64,000 nucleotides of DNA. Source: Isoetes taiwanensis. Taxonomy: Eukaryota > Streptophyta > Lycopodiopsida > Isoetales > Isoetaceae. Below, one piece after another: positions 1-10,040 of this stretch. Every line of letters begins with the position of its first letter. The stretch's first letter is position 1. Made by a program: the position numbers and the translations under genes. The notes beneath the pieces were generated by a model. That model did not search any database and was not told the origin of the DNA. It worked only from the letters and a program-made list of their open reading frames with translations. The stretch is taken from the NCBI GenBank assembly GCA_021234155.1, contig JAJEKV010000025.1, positions 15,716,036-15,780,035 on the forward strand, read 5' to 3'.

Positions 1-485
1 CTTCTCAAGGTTTGCCGCTTTGCAGCTCGTTTCATAAAGACAAGGACTTTTCTTCTTCCTCTTCTAGAGAGGAGAAACCCACCTAAAGGCCCATTCACCG
101 GGCTCAGAATCTGCTACGGGATTATCAAAAGGTTATTTTGATCAAAAGGTTTTTGTTCTTGCTTTAAAACGGTATGTTTGTTGTTTTTGTTCTTACTTTG
201 AAGCAGCCCCATGGCATTGCCGATAATGGCAAGGCCCCAAACCCCAAATGTTCTGGGCGAAGGCAAGGGGTTCAAATCCCCAACCAGAAATGTTCTCGGC
301 AAATCATAACAATGGACATGCACACCCAAATTTTGTTTTTCAACCATTGGTTTAGTATTAATTTTCTTCATGATCTTCAAGTAAGATAGGCTTTATGGAA
401 TGCATCCGGATCACTCAATATTGGGTCTTCCGGCTTCATGATCGGTCTTCCGCTTCATGATCTTCAAGTAACATAGGCTTTCGAG
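1..485. other. No gene recognised
   Basis: No coding or structural signal that I can support. A short segment near 265-285 resembles a tRNA T-arm but lacks the rest of a tRNA. Confidence 0.5.
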
Positions 486-1010
486 GAGTGATTCCATCCG
501 GGCGAATCACGGGCGAGTGATTCAATTCGGACTAATCACTAAACCGTGATTCCGTCCCCACCTTAATAGCGCAGCTTGTGATACCGTCGCGCGGAATGCA
601 TTCGTGGTGATTCCATCACGAAGAATCTTACATTTGTGATTCCACCGGGCAGAATCGCATGGTTGTGATTCCGCCGGGCGGCAAGGTTGTGATTCCGTCC
701 CGCTAATAACACGATTGTGATTCCGCCTCGCTGAATAAATAATACGGTTGTGATTCCGCCCCGCGAATAACACGATTGTGATTCCTTCGCGAATAAATAA
801 TACGGTTGTGATTCCGGGCCGGTGGAATACATGAGCGGTGATTCCATCTCAAGAATCGTAAATTGGTGATTCCATCCGCTAATAGCAAAGTTGTGATTCA
901 CGGAAGGTATAAATGACCTGGCGACCACCCCTCGCCGCACGGATAACGGGGCTCTGGTACGTATAACGGGGTCTCCGCCTGGTGATTCCGCGGGATGGAA
1001 TTTTTTGCGA
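486..1010. repeat. GTGATTCC minisatellite
   Basis: About fifteen copies of the octamer GTGATTCC (or a one-base variant) recur every 28-33 bp, for example near 488, 546, 607, 636, 664, 688, 716, 749, 777, 806, 837 and 867. The spacers are variable and contain AATAA, ACGA or CCGCC. Open reading frames across it, with repeated ITT or ESQ peptides on the minus strand, are products of the repetition and not genes. Confidence 0.85.
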
Positions 1011-1560
1011 TGGAATCACAATAACCGGGGTAAAAATATTTTGTTCTGTTTTTATTGCCATAAAAAATGGTTGGGCGGCTAAAATGTCATCGTCCTTGAC
1101 TTTTATGTAAAAAAAGGTCGGAGCTCGCTGCTTCGCGGTGAAACGGCTCGCCGCTTCGCGGCACAGCAAAACAGCTCGCTCTCTACCTTTTCTTATTACT
1201 AAAATTTCACTATGGTGAAGAATATGGGAAAGGCTAGGTAGGAAGAATGGATAATTCAGAATAAACTCTTCAGCATCCTCTCCAATAAGATAAAATATGC
1301 TTGCGGATCCTGAGAATTGTTTGGAGTCGCTGGATTGTATATATTTCTTGTAGAAAGGTCTTGTCTATCTTTGGCACCTTCCTAATGGTATTTGGATTTA
1401 TTACTCCTTACAAAACTTGGCTTGGTAATTAGTTTCCTTAACTTTCTGTAACGATTGATATTCTTATTTGAAGAATAACTGTCTAAGATTAAAGGAAAGA
1501 AATCTGGAGTCTCTTATATGCCTGAAAAGCAGGTGGTTGCTTGGAAAGTATCCACCAATC
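1011..1560. other. Spacer downstream of the CPR5-like gene
   Basis: No coding sequence recognised. This is the 3' flank of the minus-strand gene ending at 1561 and presumably contains its 3' UTR. I could not fix a polyadenylation site. Confidence 0.4.
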
Positions 1561-4500
1561 TCAGCAAGAAAAGTAATCCTTTGTATCATAGAAAAGCTTC
1601 GGAATTGCTCTGCTCAAAGGTTGAAATGGAAGGAGACCAGCCATTGCTGGAAGGAGAAGGTCCAAGAGGATCCAAAACACGGCATAGCGGACCCTTGGAG
1701 AAATCCAATAACTGCCAGATGCTCTACTGAAGGGATCATTAAGGATACGATAAACCGACGGTGTTATCCATGAGGCAAAAACATGTGCGAGACAGAAAAT
1801 CTCATACAAACACAACCAGCACATCCCATTGCCTCCCAAGCTTTCGATCGAAATATGTCCTAAAAATGCACACACAAATACCAGCACAAGAAACACTTTT
1901 GCTGCAGGCGCTTCCTGATTTGATTTACTATACCACGTAAGCAGCAAAGCCACAGGTGCCAGAAGAAGTAATCCAAATACCATCCGCCCTATGACAATTC
2001 CCTTGCATATCAGTGCAGTAAAGGGGACTTTAATTGATTCCAGTGAGTAGAGAAGAGAAGTGTCCTGCAAATACGCTTAAGTTAGACATCAAGAACGAGC
2101 GAACTTCCTATGAGAGAAAGAAAATGTGTGTTCTGAAAACAATAAAAACTGCAACATACCTTCCCTGCAGGTTGGCATACAGAAACATGCTCTAAGATTC
2201 TCTCTGCTGAATATGTCCATGAAGCATACATAAGCACCAAAATCATCACCAATATCCCTATTGTCAACCCCTCTGCAATGCTCTTTCTTAAGCCAGCATA
2301 AGCCTTCATAAGTTTAGAGTCCTCTGTCTCCTGCAATCTAAGAAGGTGCTTGGCTCTGCTTAAGATCATGTTCCTTTCCATCAGTGAATTGGACTCAGAT
2401 GTCAATCGTAGATGCTCTTCCTCTACACTTAAAAGTTTCTGTTTTTGATAAAGCCCAATGGATTTGATCTTGTTGAGACGTTCTTGTTCTTTTACAGATT
2501 TCTCCATAATTTTCAAGTACTGATCTTCAAAACTGACCAATGGGCTATCTGAAGAAAGGTTAGCCAGATGGCCTTCGCTCGATAAGCTTGATATTCCGTT
2601 TTTGTATTCCTCTGCTAAAACAAGCAGCCCAACTTGCTTTTGAAGCGCTAAAGGTTCTTGAAAATGAAGTCCAATTTCATCAGCTAGCTTATGATATTGT
2701 TGTTTCTCTGCAGACATGCCACAAGCATCACCCTCCTCAAAAAAGTAGTCTTCTTTAATATGCCCATTGTTATCTCCTTGATTATAATCATTCCCCTGTT
2801 CCTTCTCTTTCCGTGCATCTTGAAAGGACTTAGTGATAATCATTACGCTCCTAAAGGAACTTTTGAACTCTTCTATAAAGGAGTCGTCATGTTTGAGTAC
2901 CTTTGAAGAAGGTACCACCAGAAGTCAGTTCATACTTAGCAATAACAGAATTACTATGCATCTGATGGTGTTATGTTTCACACGTTAGTTTCAGGTGTTA
3001 GATGTTACTATTGACAATAAATGCATTGATGATACTGTGACACTGTCAAATAGGTTTGGAATTAACTTATTCCTTGCAGTTTCACTCATAACAAGCACCT
3101 ACTTTGAATCTTATTGGACATATTAACTATTAAGGTATCAGACTGCATGAGGTTAATCCAAGCATTGAAAAGAATTACATGAGGTTGACCCCAGCATCCA
3201 GGCCTCAGACTGCACGAGGTTAATCCCAGCGTTGAAGAGAAGAATGCATCTGAAAGGGATTTACCCGAACTCATTTCATAGTTGTGACAGCTCTGTCAAC
3301 TTGTTGGAGTTCATTTATTCCGTCCAGTTTGACTACATGACAATAAGTACCCTATCTTCAGAACATCAATTCAAGTCTTGAGATTAATCCAAGCGTCAGA
3401 CTGCATGGTTGTTAATTCAAGCATGAAATTGATAAAAAATGAAAATTTTCACAATCTGTTCAATCTCAAGACCAAATGGAGATGGTGCTTGATTGTAGCC
3501 TAAAGACTAAATGCTAGTAAGACATTTTATGTACTATAAGTACCAGTTAAGAAACGACCACACATGCTAGTGGCTGCAACATATCACAGGAAAAGATTCA
3601 CGAAAGAAAATCACGATCATTATTCTTTTTACAGATAATCATTCTTATTGCAGATAAACATCTTATGCGATCTGAGTATATGAAAATGTTTCTAAAAGGG
3701 CAAAACTATTTCTTACCGGGAATAGTAACTCCGGCAGCAATGTCCCCAGCAGCTGTAGAATGCATACGACCAGTTTAGCACAAATTTGTTAAAGATCCTA
3801 GCTAAGAAAATTGATCTAAAAGAAAGCTCAGGAAACCTCAGCAATTTCTTCTAAGGTGAATTTCGTGCCCGAGTTCTGCAAAATCAGATACATAGGTTAA
3901 AAACTTGAAACATTTGCATAAACGATATAGGTTAAAAACTTGAGTTGCAAGGCTATAATAAAACCTTACTAAGGAAGGATAAGGAAGGTTGAAACCTCGG
4001 TAAGAAGAATAGCGAAGAGCAATCCCAGCCTGGACCCTAGGAAACGGAGCTCCATCTGCCTGGCCATCATAGGTTCGTCATGCTTACGGATCAATTTCAT
4101 GGCAACCATGGCGCAGGCTATATAGCATACAAGAGATGATACATGAGATAATATTGAAACCATATAAGCATCCTTGGTTTTGTTCTCAGGACTCTGCCTT
4201 TTTTCTTTTGCCCTGCAAAAATTGTAAACGAATTCTTTCTAAGAATGTCACATTGATCTTACCCGATAACTAAGAGACTTACTCTTGCCGCTGCAACTCG
4301 GGCCCTGTAGAACCAATTAGGGAAAAGTGGAACGGTTTGAAGATTTTGGCATCGAATTTCTGATCGCAAAATGTAGCATCCACTCCGTGCATTTCTTGAC
4401 ACAAGGATCCAGAATCAGGTTCAAGATCGTCAACAATTCTTGCATATGGTTTAAGGAAATCAATCTCCGCGGAGTTTAGAAATCTGCGAGTCTTTTCGAA

Positions 4501-4845
4501 CACCATAGGCATGCCTACGCTTTGATTTTCCCAAATCTTTGGATTAAAATGCTGCTGATCAGATTCAAGATCTCTAATAATGCTTGCATATCGTTTAAAC
4601 AACCTATTCTCAGCCGATCTTAGAAATCTGCCAGTTCTTTCGAACAGCATAGGCATATCTAGGATTTGATTTTCCCCAATCTTCAATTTAAATTGCTGCT
4701 GAGCTACCGGACTCTGATAAGAATGGCATCCGACTGATCCATTGCACGATCTATTGTGGCATTTTATACTCAAAGATTCCACATCACAACGAACCTGTAT
4801 TAACAGAATCAAAACTAATACCACGGTCGCCATCGCCATCGCCAT
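1561..4845 (-). CDS. CPR5-like: CPR5-like polytopic membrane protein, six exons
   Basis: Proposed exons: 4845-4283, 4212-3996, 3875-3837, 3752-3717, 2900-2160, 2064-1561. All junctions are GT-AG and in phase, giving 699 residues. The C-terminal half resembles plant CPR5, a nuclear-envelope/nucleoporin-associated regulator of immunity and cell-cycle exit. It has a coiled-coil stretch, then about five membrane segments with SIESLGGNGMCWLCLYEIFC matching the CPR5 DTLGGDGK...WEVFC region, and a GLLPF end. The middle (LLTENSGTKFTLEEIAE) fits the CPR5 domain before the coiled coil. The N-terminus is unlike known CPR5: a signal-peptide-like start (MAMAMATVVLVLILLIQVRC), a Cys-rich patch, two ~47-residue internal repeats and an extra membrane segment. 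Arabidopsis CPR5 is about 564 residues. The C-terminal assignment is firm. The single-gene model joining exons 1-4 to 5-6 rests on splice phase and weaker similarity. Confidence 0.7.
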
Positions 4846-4924
4846 CTTCGACGTGAGAAACAGAGAAACAGACCAATTTTATTAAGGGTTTTGCTCGCTT
4901 TAGAAAATGTCGAAGAAAAATGTG

Positions 4925-4932
4925 ATTTATAA
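4925..4932 (-). promoter_or_regulatory. Possible TATA box of the CPR5-like gene
   Basis: The minus strand reads TTATAAAT about 80 bp upstream of the proposed ATG at 4845. Position and sequence suit a plant TATA box. No transcript evidence is available. Confidence 0.4.
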
Positions 4933-4959
4933 AAAAAAAAGGAGGTAGACTATGGTCAC

Positions 4960-5765
4960 ACTAAGATGTCAAAAGTAACTCTTTCAGTCAACATGAACGC
5001 ACCAGTAGAAACAGGGTCACATGAAAATCTAGAGGCAAGCCTTTGGTCTTGCCGTTTTTTTCCTGCCCACTAATTTCTAGATTGCTGCCAAGTACCCTGA
5101 GATCCACCACTTGTTGATATCCAAGAGATTCATGTTGACATGAATCCGTCTAATCGAGGCGGAGCCAGTGGGATGGATTGATGTCAACATGAAGGGATTC
5201 ATGTCAAAAAGCTCCATGTGACCCCTCCGTTTTGAGTTTTTGATGTCTAATAGAAGATGCCCTAACGTGTATGGTTTTGTATACGTAAATGTTGCCTGGA
5301 CCATTTTCTAACATTTGAGCCAATCACAAGTTGTCATGTGTCATGTATTCATGTTCCCCTCTCTACTCACATTCTTGTTTTAGGCAACATTCTACTCAAC
5401 ATTCTATTTTATTCAACATTCTGTCACTCACAATTTACTATTTACACTATTCACTATTCACTACTATTTCATTACTAACACTAAATTAACTCATTCACTT
5501 ACCTCAAGATCACACAATTTATTCAGATTACTCTTTAAATAGAATTGACAAGATCATAATTGCATTGATTTATATCAGAAAAGTTTACAAAAGCTTGAAG
5601 ATCTCAAAAATTTTACCAAAAGCAACAATTACATACAAATCTAGAAGTTCACAAAAGCCTGTACTTGTTCCATATCATTTCTTCATTATAGGCTTTATCA
5701 ACTCACTGAAATCATGTGCTGAAATGATTGGCATCATGATGTTACAGTTCTAGAAGCTGCCTCCT
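4960..5765. other. AT-rich spacer with a short palindrome
   Basis: No gene recognised. Positions 5127-5146 form a 20-bp palindrome with GATTCATG/CATGAATC arms. A related motif, GATTCATGTC, follows near 5200. It may be a decayed MITE, but terminal repeats were not convincing. Confidence 0.4.
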
Positions 5766-6079
5766 CTAATTCCAACCTGTAACTGCATGCCTAACGATCG
5801 AAAAAGTTTCTGCAAGCACGTCTAGATCGTGATTCAGTTGTGCTAAGTCCCTCTTCATCTCATCTGACTCATTTTCAGCTGCTACCAATACAGGAGAAAA
5901 CTCCACAACTGGACCAGGTTCGACAATAGCATATACTGAACTAACATTTTGCACAGACTGATCAACAAGACTGATTGCCTTACCACCAGAAACTTGACTT
6001 TCATGAATCTTCTTCAGCTCGTCCTGCAACACAGATTCATATGTCCTCCTAGTCTCATTCTCGTCAAATGGATTCTCAA
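5766..6079 (-). CDS. Unassigned exon, acidic coiled-coil-like protein
   Basis: Open for about 104 codons to a stop at 5766. It likely starts at a splice acceptor (TTTAG, about 6080) and not at the upstream ATG. The product is acidic, with helical stretches (YESVLQDELKKIHESQ, NHDLDVLAETFSI) and no domain I recognise. It lies downstream, on the same strand, of the fragment at 6191-6357, but the two do not join in phase with the splice sites I can see. It could be the 3' exon of a host gene or of a mobile element. Confidence 0.35.
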
Positions 6080-6190
6080 CTAAAGGCATTGCACATTTGG
6101 CTTAAAGAGTAACTATCTTATCATACACAGAACTTTACAAATTAAAAAAAAAAAAAAGAAACCGAGTAACAAATAATTACATAATCAAAT

Positions 6191-6357
6191 TATAGAATTA
6201 CCTATTGTATGCTTCATCTGTGCTCTGTTCGGTGACCTTCTTGCCTACATCTATTGGAACCCCTGCCCTAGACAAGCGAATAATCATGGTAGAATGGCCT
6301 GACTTACCAGAATATTTTTCTTCAATGCCAACAGTAGCTAGCATATACTTCACACAT
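6191..6357 (-). pseudogene. Possible tyrosine-recombinase fragment cut by a CACTA end
   Basis: The minus-strand reading (CVKYMLATVGIEEKY, then KSGHSTMIIRLSRAGVPID, then STDEAYNR) resembles the C-terminal part of tyrosine recombinases, where an R(H)xxxxxxLxxxGV block precedes a final Tyr. The expected Arg is Gly here. It ends at a donor-like GTAATT. The CACTA terminus begins immediately at 6359, so the 5' part is displaced or lost. Similarity is judged by eye and weak; it may be another protein. Confidence 0.3.
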
Positions 6358-7284
6358 TCACTACAAGAGAATAGGCGTTTATTGTCAGTTTTTTTGTCAC
6401 TTTGTAAACCATTGCATTTTTCAGAGAACTGACAAAAATGTGACCATAATGATGTCAAAAATTAGTGACGATAGATCGTCAGTTTTTTGTCACCCTTTTT
6501 GGCAAATGTTTGACACCCTATTTGTCATCTTCGTAGCATTTTTTTTTTGTCACTTTTTTGGGCAATTCTTTGACATCTATATTGTCATATCTTAGGCAAT
6601 TTTTTGATACCCTATTTGTCATCTTTATAGCATTTTTTTGTCACTTCTTTGGGCAATTCTTTGACATCTATATTGTCATATCTTAAGTTGTTTTTTGACG
6701 ATTTATTGTCATCTAGAGTGTCATATTTTATATCTATATTTGTCACTTTTTTGGCAATTCTTTGGCACCTACTGTGTCAATTTTAGATGATTTTTTGTGA
6801 TTTTTCTGGCAAGTCTTTGGCACTTATTTTATCACATTTTAAGTTGTTTTAGCACCTTTTTGACACCTACTTTAACATATTTTAGGTCATGTTTGTCTCT
6901 TTTTTGGCAATGTTTTGACACCTATTTGGTCATATTCTAAATTATTTTTGGCATATTTTTGTCATCTATAAACATATTTGGGTAATTTTTTGTCACTTTT
7001 TCTAGCAATTCTTAGTCACATTTTTGACATATTTTAAATCATCCTTTTGACACATTATTGTCGTTTGTTTAGCACATGTGTTGTTTTCTTTTTTGACATT
7101 TTTTTTTGCAATTTTAATTCATAATTAGTTCACAATGTCTGAGAAGAATACTGGACATAAAACTTTTACGAACCATAGAAGCAATTTTTATTCATCATGC
7201 TAAGTTCATAATGTCTGAAAAGAACAATACACATGAATTGTTTACGAAGAAGTTTATGACAAACGAAATAATAAAGATGTTTGA

Positions 7285-8092
7285 TTAAACACTATTAATT
7301 TCAACCTCCTCACTGTCAGTACTAGATGTAGTATCTTCACTTCCAGTGCCAGTGCTAGATCCATCGCTTGAACTTCCACTGCTTGATGATTCAGACATAT
7401 CCAACTACATAGGAAAAAAATAAGTTATATGGCTACAATATTAAAAGTTATACGCAAAGCTTTTCATATTGTCAGATCATGGGCATGATGGGTCATATGG
7501 AAAAGGCACAATTCTTTCACTCTAGGCAAAGAAGCATATACTACAGCCACACAAATACTGCACATGCTCATAGAGAAGCTTAGAAAGTTCAAGTGTGTGG
7601 TCGAAGATGATGTTTCCCTCGTTTGGGAGACCTTCATCAAACTACCACCTTAAGAAGAAGGCACCTACATGCATTCTAAAAGGGCTTTGTAGCTATCCCC
7701 TCTTCAAACTTGTTCAGGAGGGTGTCTATCTGCTATAAGGCTGTGTAATAGTTTACCTATAAATGGAAAATTCTTTATCCTTCAAAAAAAAAATATTAAA
7801 AGTTATAAACATGTACAACAACTTAGATAAAAATCTACATGCACATCGTCTTCATTCTCCTCACATGGTACTTGATCTGCAACCGTTTTTCCCTTGATAT
7901 CTACTGCTGGGACCATGCCCTTACCAACATAATCCTGTGCCATGTGCTACAAGATAATTAAATAGAGTTAATGCTAACTAATATTCATATATGTATATTT
8001 AAATTGTGATTCTTAAAATTGCAATTGTACCTTTGTTTCTGGAAATACACGTTGGTAACCATCAAGATGTTGAAGATTGTTGCTCAGAATAA
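7285..8092 (-). CDS. Last three exons of a CACTA-encoded protein
   Basis: Exons: about 8092-8031, 7946-7839 and 7404-7285, with in-phase GT-AG junctions. The first supplies NNLQHLDGYQRVFPETK, the second HMAQDYVGKGMVPAVDIKG and an acidic end, and the third a Ser/Thr/Asp/Glu-rich tail (MSESSSSGSSSDGSS...) ending at a stop at 7285. It reads towards the CACTA terminus at 6359, so it is probably the 3' part of that element's transposase-associated gene. I did not recognise a catalytic domain. The last intron carries a later retroposon insertion (7453-7791). Confidence 0.5.
7437..7807 (+). mobile_element. Short retroposon with 16-bp target duplication
   Basis: The 16-mer AATATTAAAAGTTATA occurs at 7437-7452 and again at 7792-7807. 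It flanks a 339-bp insert that ends in CTTCAAAAAAAAA, a short poly(A) tail on the plus strand. This is the signature of target-primed reverse transcription: a SINE or a 5'-truncated LINE tail. The perfect duplication means the insertion is younger than most elements here. The insert has no long ORF. Confidence 0.85.
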
Positions 8093-8210
8093 AAAAAAGA
8101 TGCAGTACCATCGTAGATTCAAACGCATTTGCAAAAGCTCTACTTTGTATTGAAAGACGGAACGAAACGGTAATGGAACCCTTGCAAGAAATTATGTGGA
8201 AAAAGTTCAA

Positions 8211-8755
8211 ATGAACAAAAAACTATGCTTCAAAAGAGAATATGAGATAAGACTTGCACCTGTTGCAAAGAAAGCCCGAAACATTCTCAAATCTGAGCAT
8301 TAGTTTATGAGAGAGGTTCTCTTGCAAAATGAACTTCACCTTCGCATGCAAGAAATACAGATAGCATTAAGTGCCTTTATAAATAATAATATGATTGCAA
8401 GCTAAAAAGCATTAGACACATCCTTTGATATATCATTTATACTTTTTTCCAATGCAAGCTGAGCTTGAAACATTTCCAGCAGCAACATTAAGCTAGAACG
8501 CAGGATAAAAACAATATTCTCATTGTGCCTCTGGCTACAAACACCTAGCTAGAACTTATAAGAATAGACAAACTTCAACCATGAAAATGAGGTTTTGCAA
8601 TATGTAGCATAATAACAGGGGGTTTTCTTTGTGTTTTTGTATGCTTTTCACTAAGGTTTTCCTATGATTTCGTGATGTATTCAAATGGATGTACTAATGC
8701 GTACATCTAGAGTGCACTATTTCTGAGCCATTGATTTTAGCCTTTTTTTTCCAAT
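8211..8755. other. Spacer, no gene recognised
   Basis: AT-rich sequence without a supported coding region. It may be the remainder of the CACTA element. Confidence 0.4.
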
Positions 8756-8929
8756 GGTCGACAACCAATGGCTCACAACAAAAGCCCTTTTTTTTGTGCG
8801 TGTGGTGCATAATGGTCAACAACTAATGGCTCACAACAAAAGCCATTTTTTTGTGCGTGTGGTGCATAATGGTCAACAACCAATGGCTCACAACAAAAGC
8901 CCTCTTTTTGTGTGTGTGGTGCATAATGA
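8756..8929. repeat. Three tandem copies of a 57-58-bp unit
   Basis: Units begin at 8756, 8814 and 8871. Each contains GGTC(A/G)ACAAC, AATGGCTCACAACAAAAGCC, a T-run and GTGTGGTGCATAATG. Copies are about 95% identical. ORFs through it are repeats of one peptide and are not considered genes. Confidence 0.9.
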
Positions 8930-10040
8930 ACACATGAAGGGCTTGAAGGGCGCATGCAGTGCAGTTTCTCCGAGATCTTTTTGATAGTGTATGATATGGA
9001 TAAGTTTGGTTAAGTTATCTATGCTAAAACAACAATTTTTCGGCTGGGTTTGGTAGGCTTTCACATCCTACCAGCTGATTAATACAGGATTGCGCTATTG
9101 GATATTGTTTTATGGCTCATTCCAAATGAAGCTTGCAAAAACTTACCATGCATTTTTAGATTTTGAGGCAGTTATTAAGCAAATTCCAAGGCTTTTAGGT
9201 CCTTGTGCTAAAAAGCAGAAAAGTTTCCCACTTTGGTTTCTCACCACAAGAATCCATGGAGGCCAAAGGCTGCTGTTAAATTCCAGTTGAAAAATGTTTG
9301 TGTATGGGTGTTGCAAACTTTATGACTTTCTAATAATGGGATCAATCAGCTCTATCTTTATGGTAACTTTTACTTATGTTCTATTTGTTTTATTGTGATG
9401 AAATTCAAAAGCTACAGTGATGAAAGCCTCAAATGAATTCTAGTTTTTTCCTCGGTTTGAATTCTGAAATTTTGTCACACCGGGGAGGGGTGATCGTCCC
9501 TAAGGCCCCGGCGGGCCAAATTTTTTTTTTTGCAACATAAACCATTAATATCCAACATATAAAAATTAAATCCCCCAACACATAACAACCAACACATAAC
9601 AACCAACAGAGAACAACCATTGACATTAACAACCAACACATAACTACCATTGACATTAATTAACACAACCATTGGGTCCAACACATTTAAATTAAAATCC
9701 CCCTTAAACCTCCTTTGGTTTGGGTGCATATTCACACGGGGGTCGACGTAGGGCCTGTGTCCATGTTCAACGGTCTAATGCGTTTCAAACCTCTAGGCTG
9801 TAAATATGTGTTGAGAATGATATGATATATATGTCAATCCATTGGCTCTTGTTGATTTAATTTGCACCATTGTGAGTGTCATTGGGGTAAGGATGAAAAA
9901 AAATCCCATGTCCTTGATCTAGCACAAGCGAGAGAATATTCTCCCCATCAATGGTCCGAAATAAAAGATGAATACATCCCATTTATTGAAAACATCCCAT
10001 ATACATAGAGTAATAAAGTAATGTGGGTTGAAAAAAAAGG
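8930..10040. other. Spacer with ACAACCAACACAT repeats
   Basis: No gene recognised. Positions about 9560-9665 consist of a degenerate tandem array of AACAACCAACACAT and ACCATTGACATTAA units. Confidence 0.5.

Larger units (their letters stand above)
6359..8210. mobile_element. CACTA (En/Spm) element, one terminus plus 3' exons
   Basis: The end starts with CACTACAAGAGAATAGGCG, a classic CACTA terminal sequence, with ATT just outside as a possible 3-bp target duplication. Positions 6375-7110 hold many degenerate copies of T-rich TTTTTGTCAC/GGCAATTCTTTGACACC units, as expected for the subterminal repeats bound by CACTA transposases. Spliced exons follow at 7285-8092. I could not find the opposite CTTGTAGTG end, so the right limit is only where coding similarity stops. 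The element may be truncated. Confidence 0.65.

Noticed and set aside
250-300. tRNA gene or tRNA-derived SINE (GGGGTTCAAATCCCC, also near 57055)
   Set aside because: A T-arm-like stem is present at both places, but I could not find a convincing acceptor stem, anticodon arm or spaced A box.
522-1169. Overlapping minus-strand ORFs in the minisatellite
   Set aside because: Peptides merely repeat the DNA unit in three frames.
4960-5310. MITE with terminal inverted repeats
   Set aside because: Only partial inverted matches (AGATGTCAAAA against TTTTGATGTCT) and no target duplication were found.
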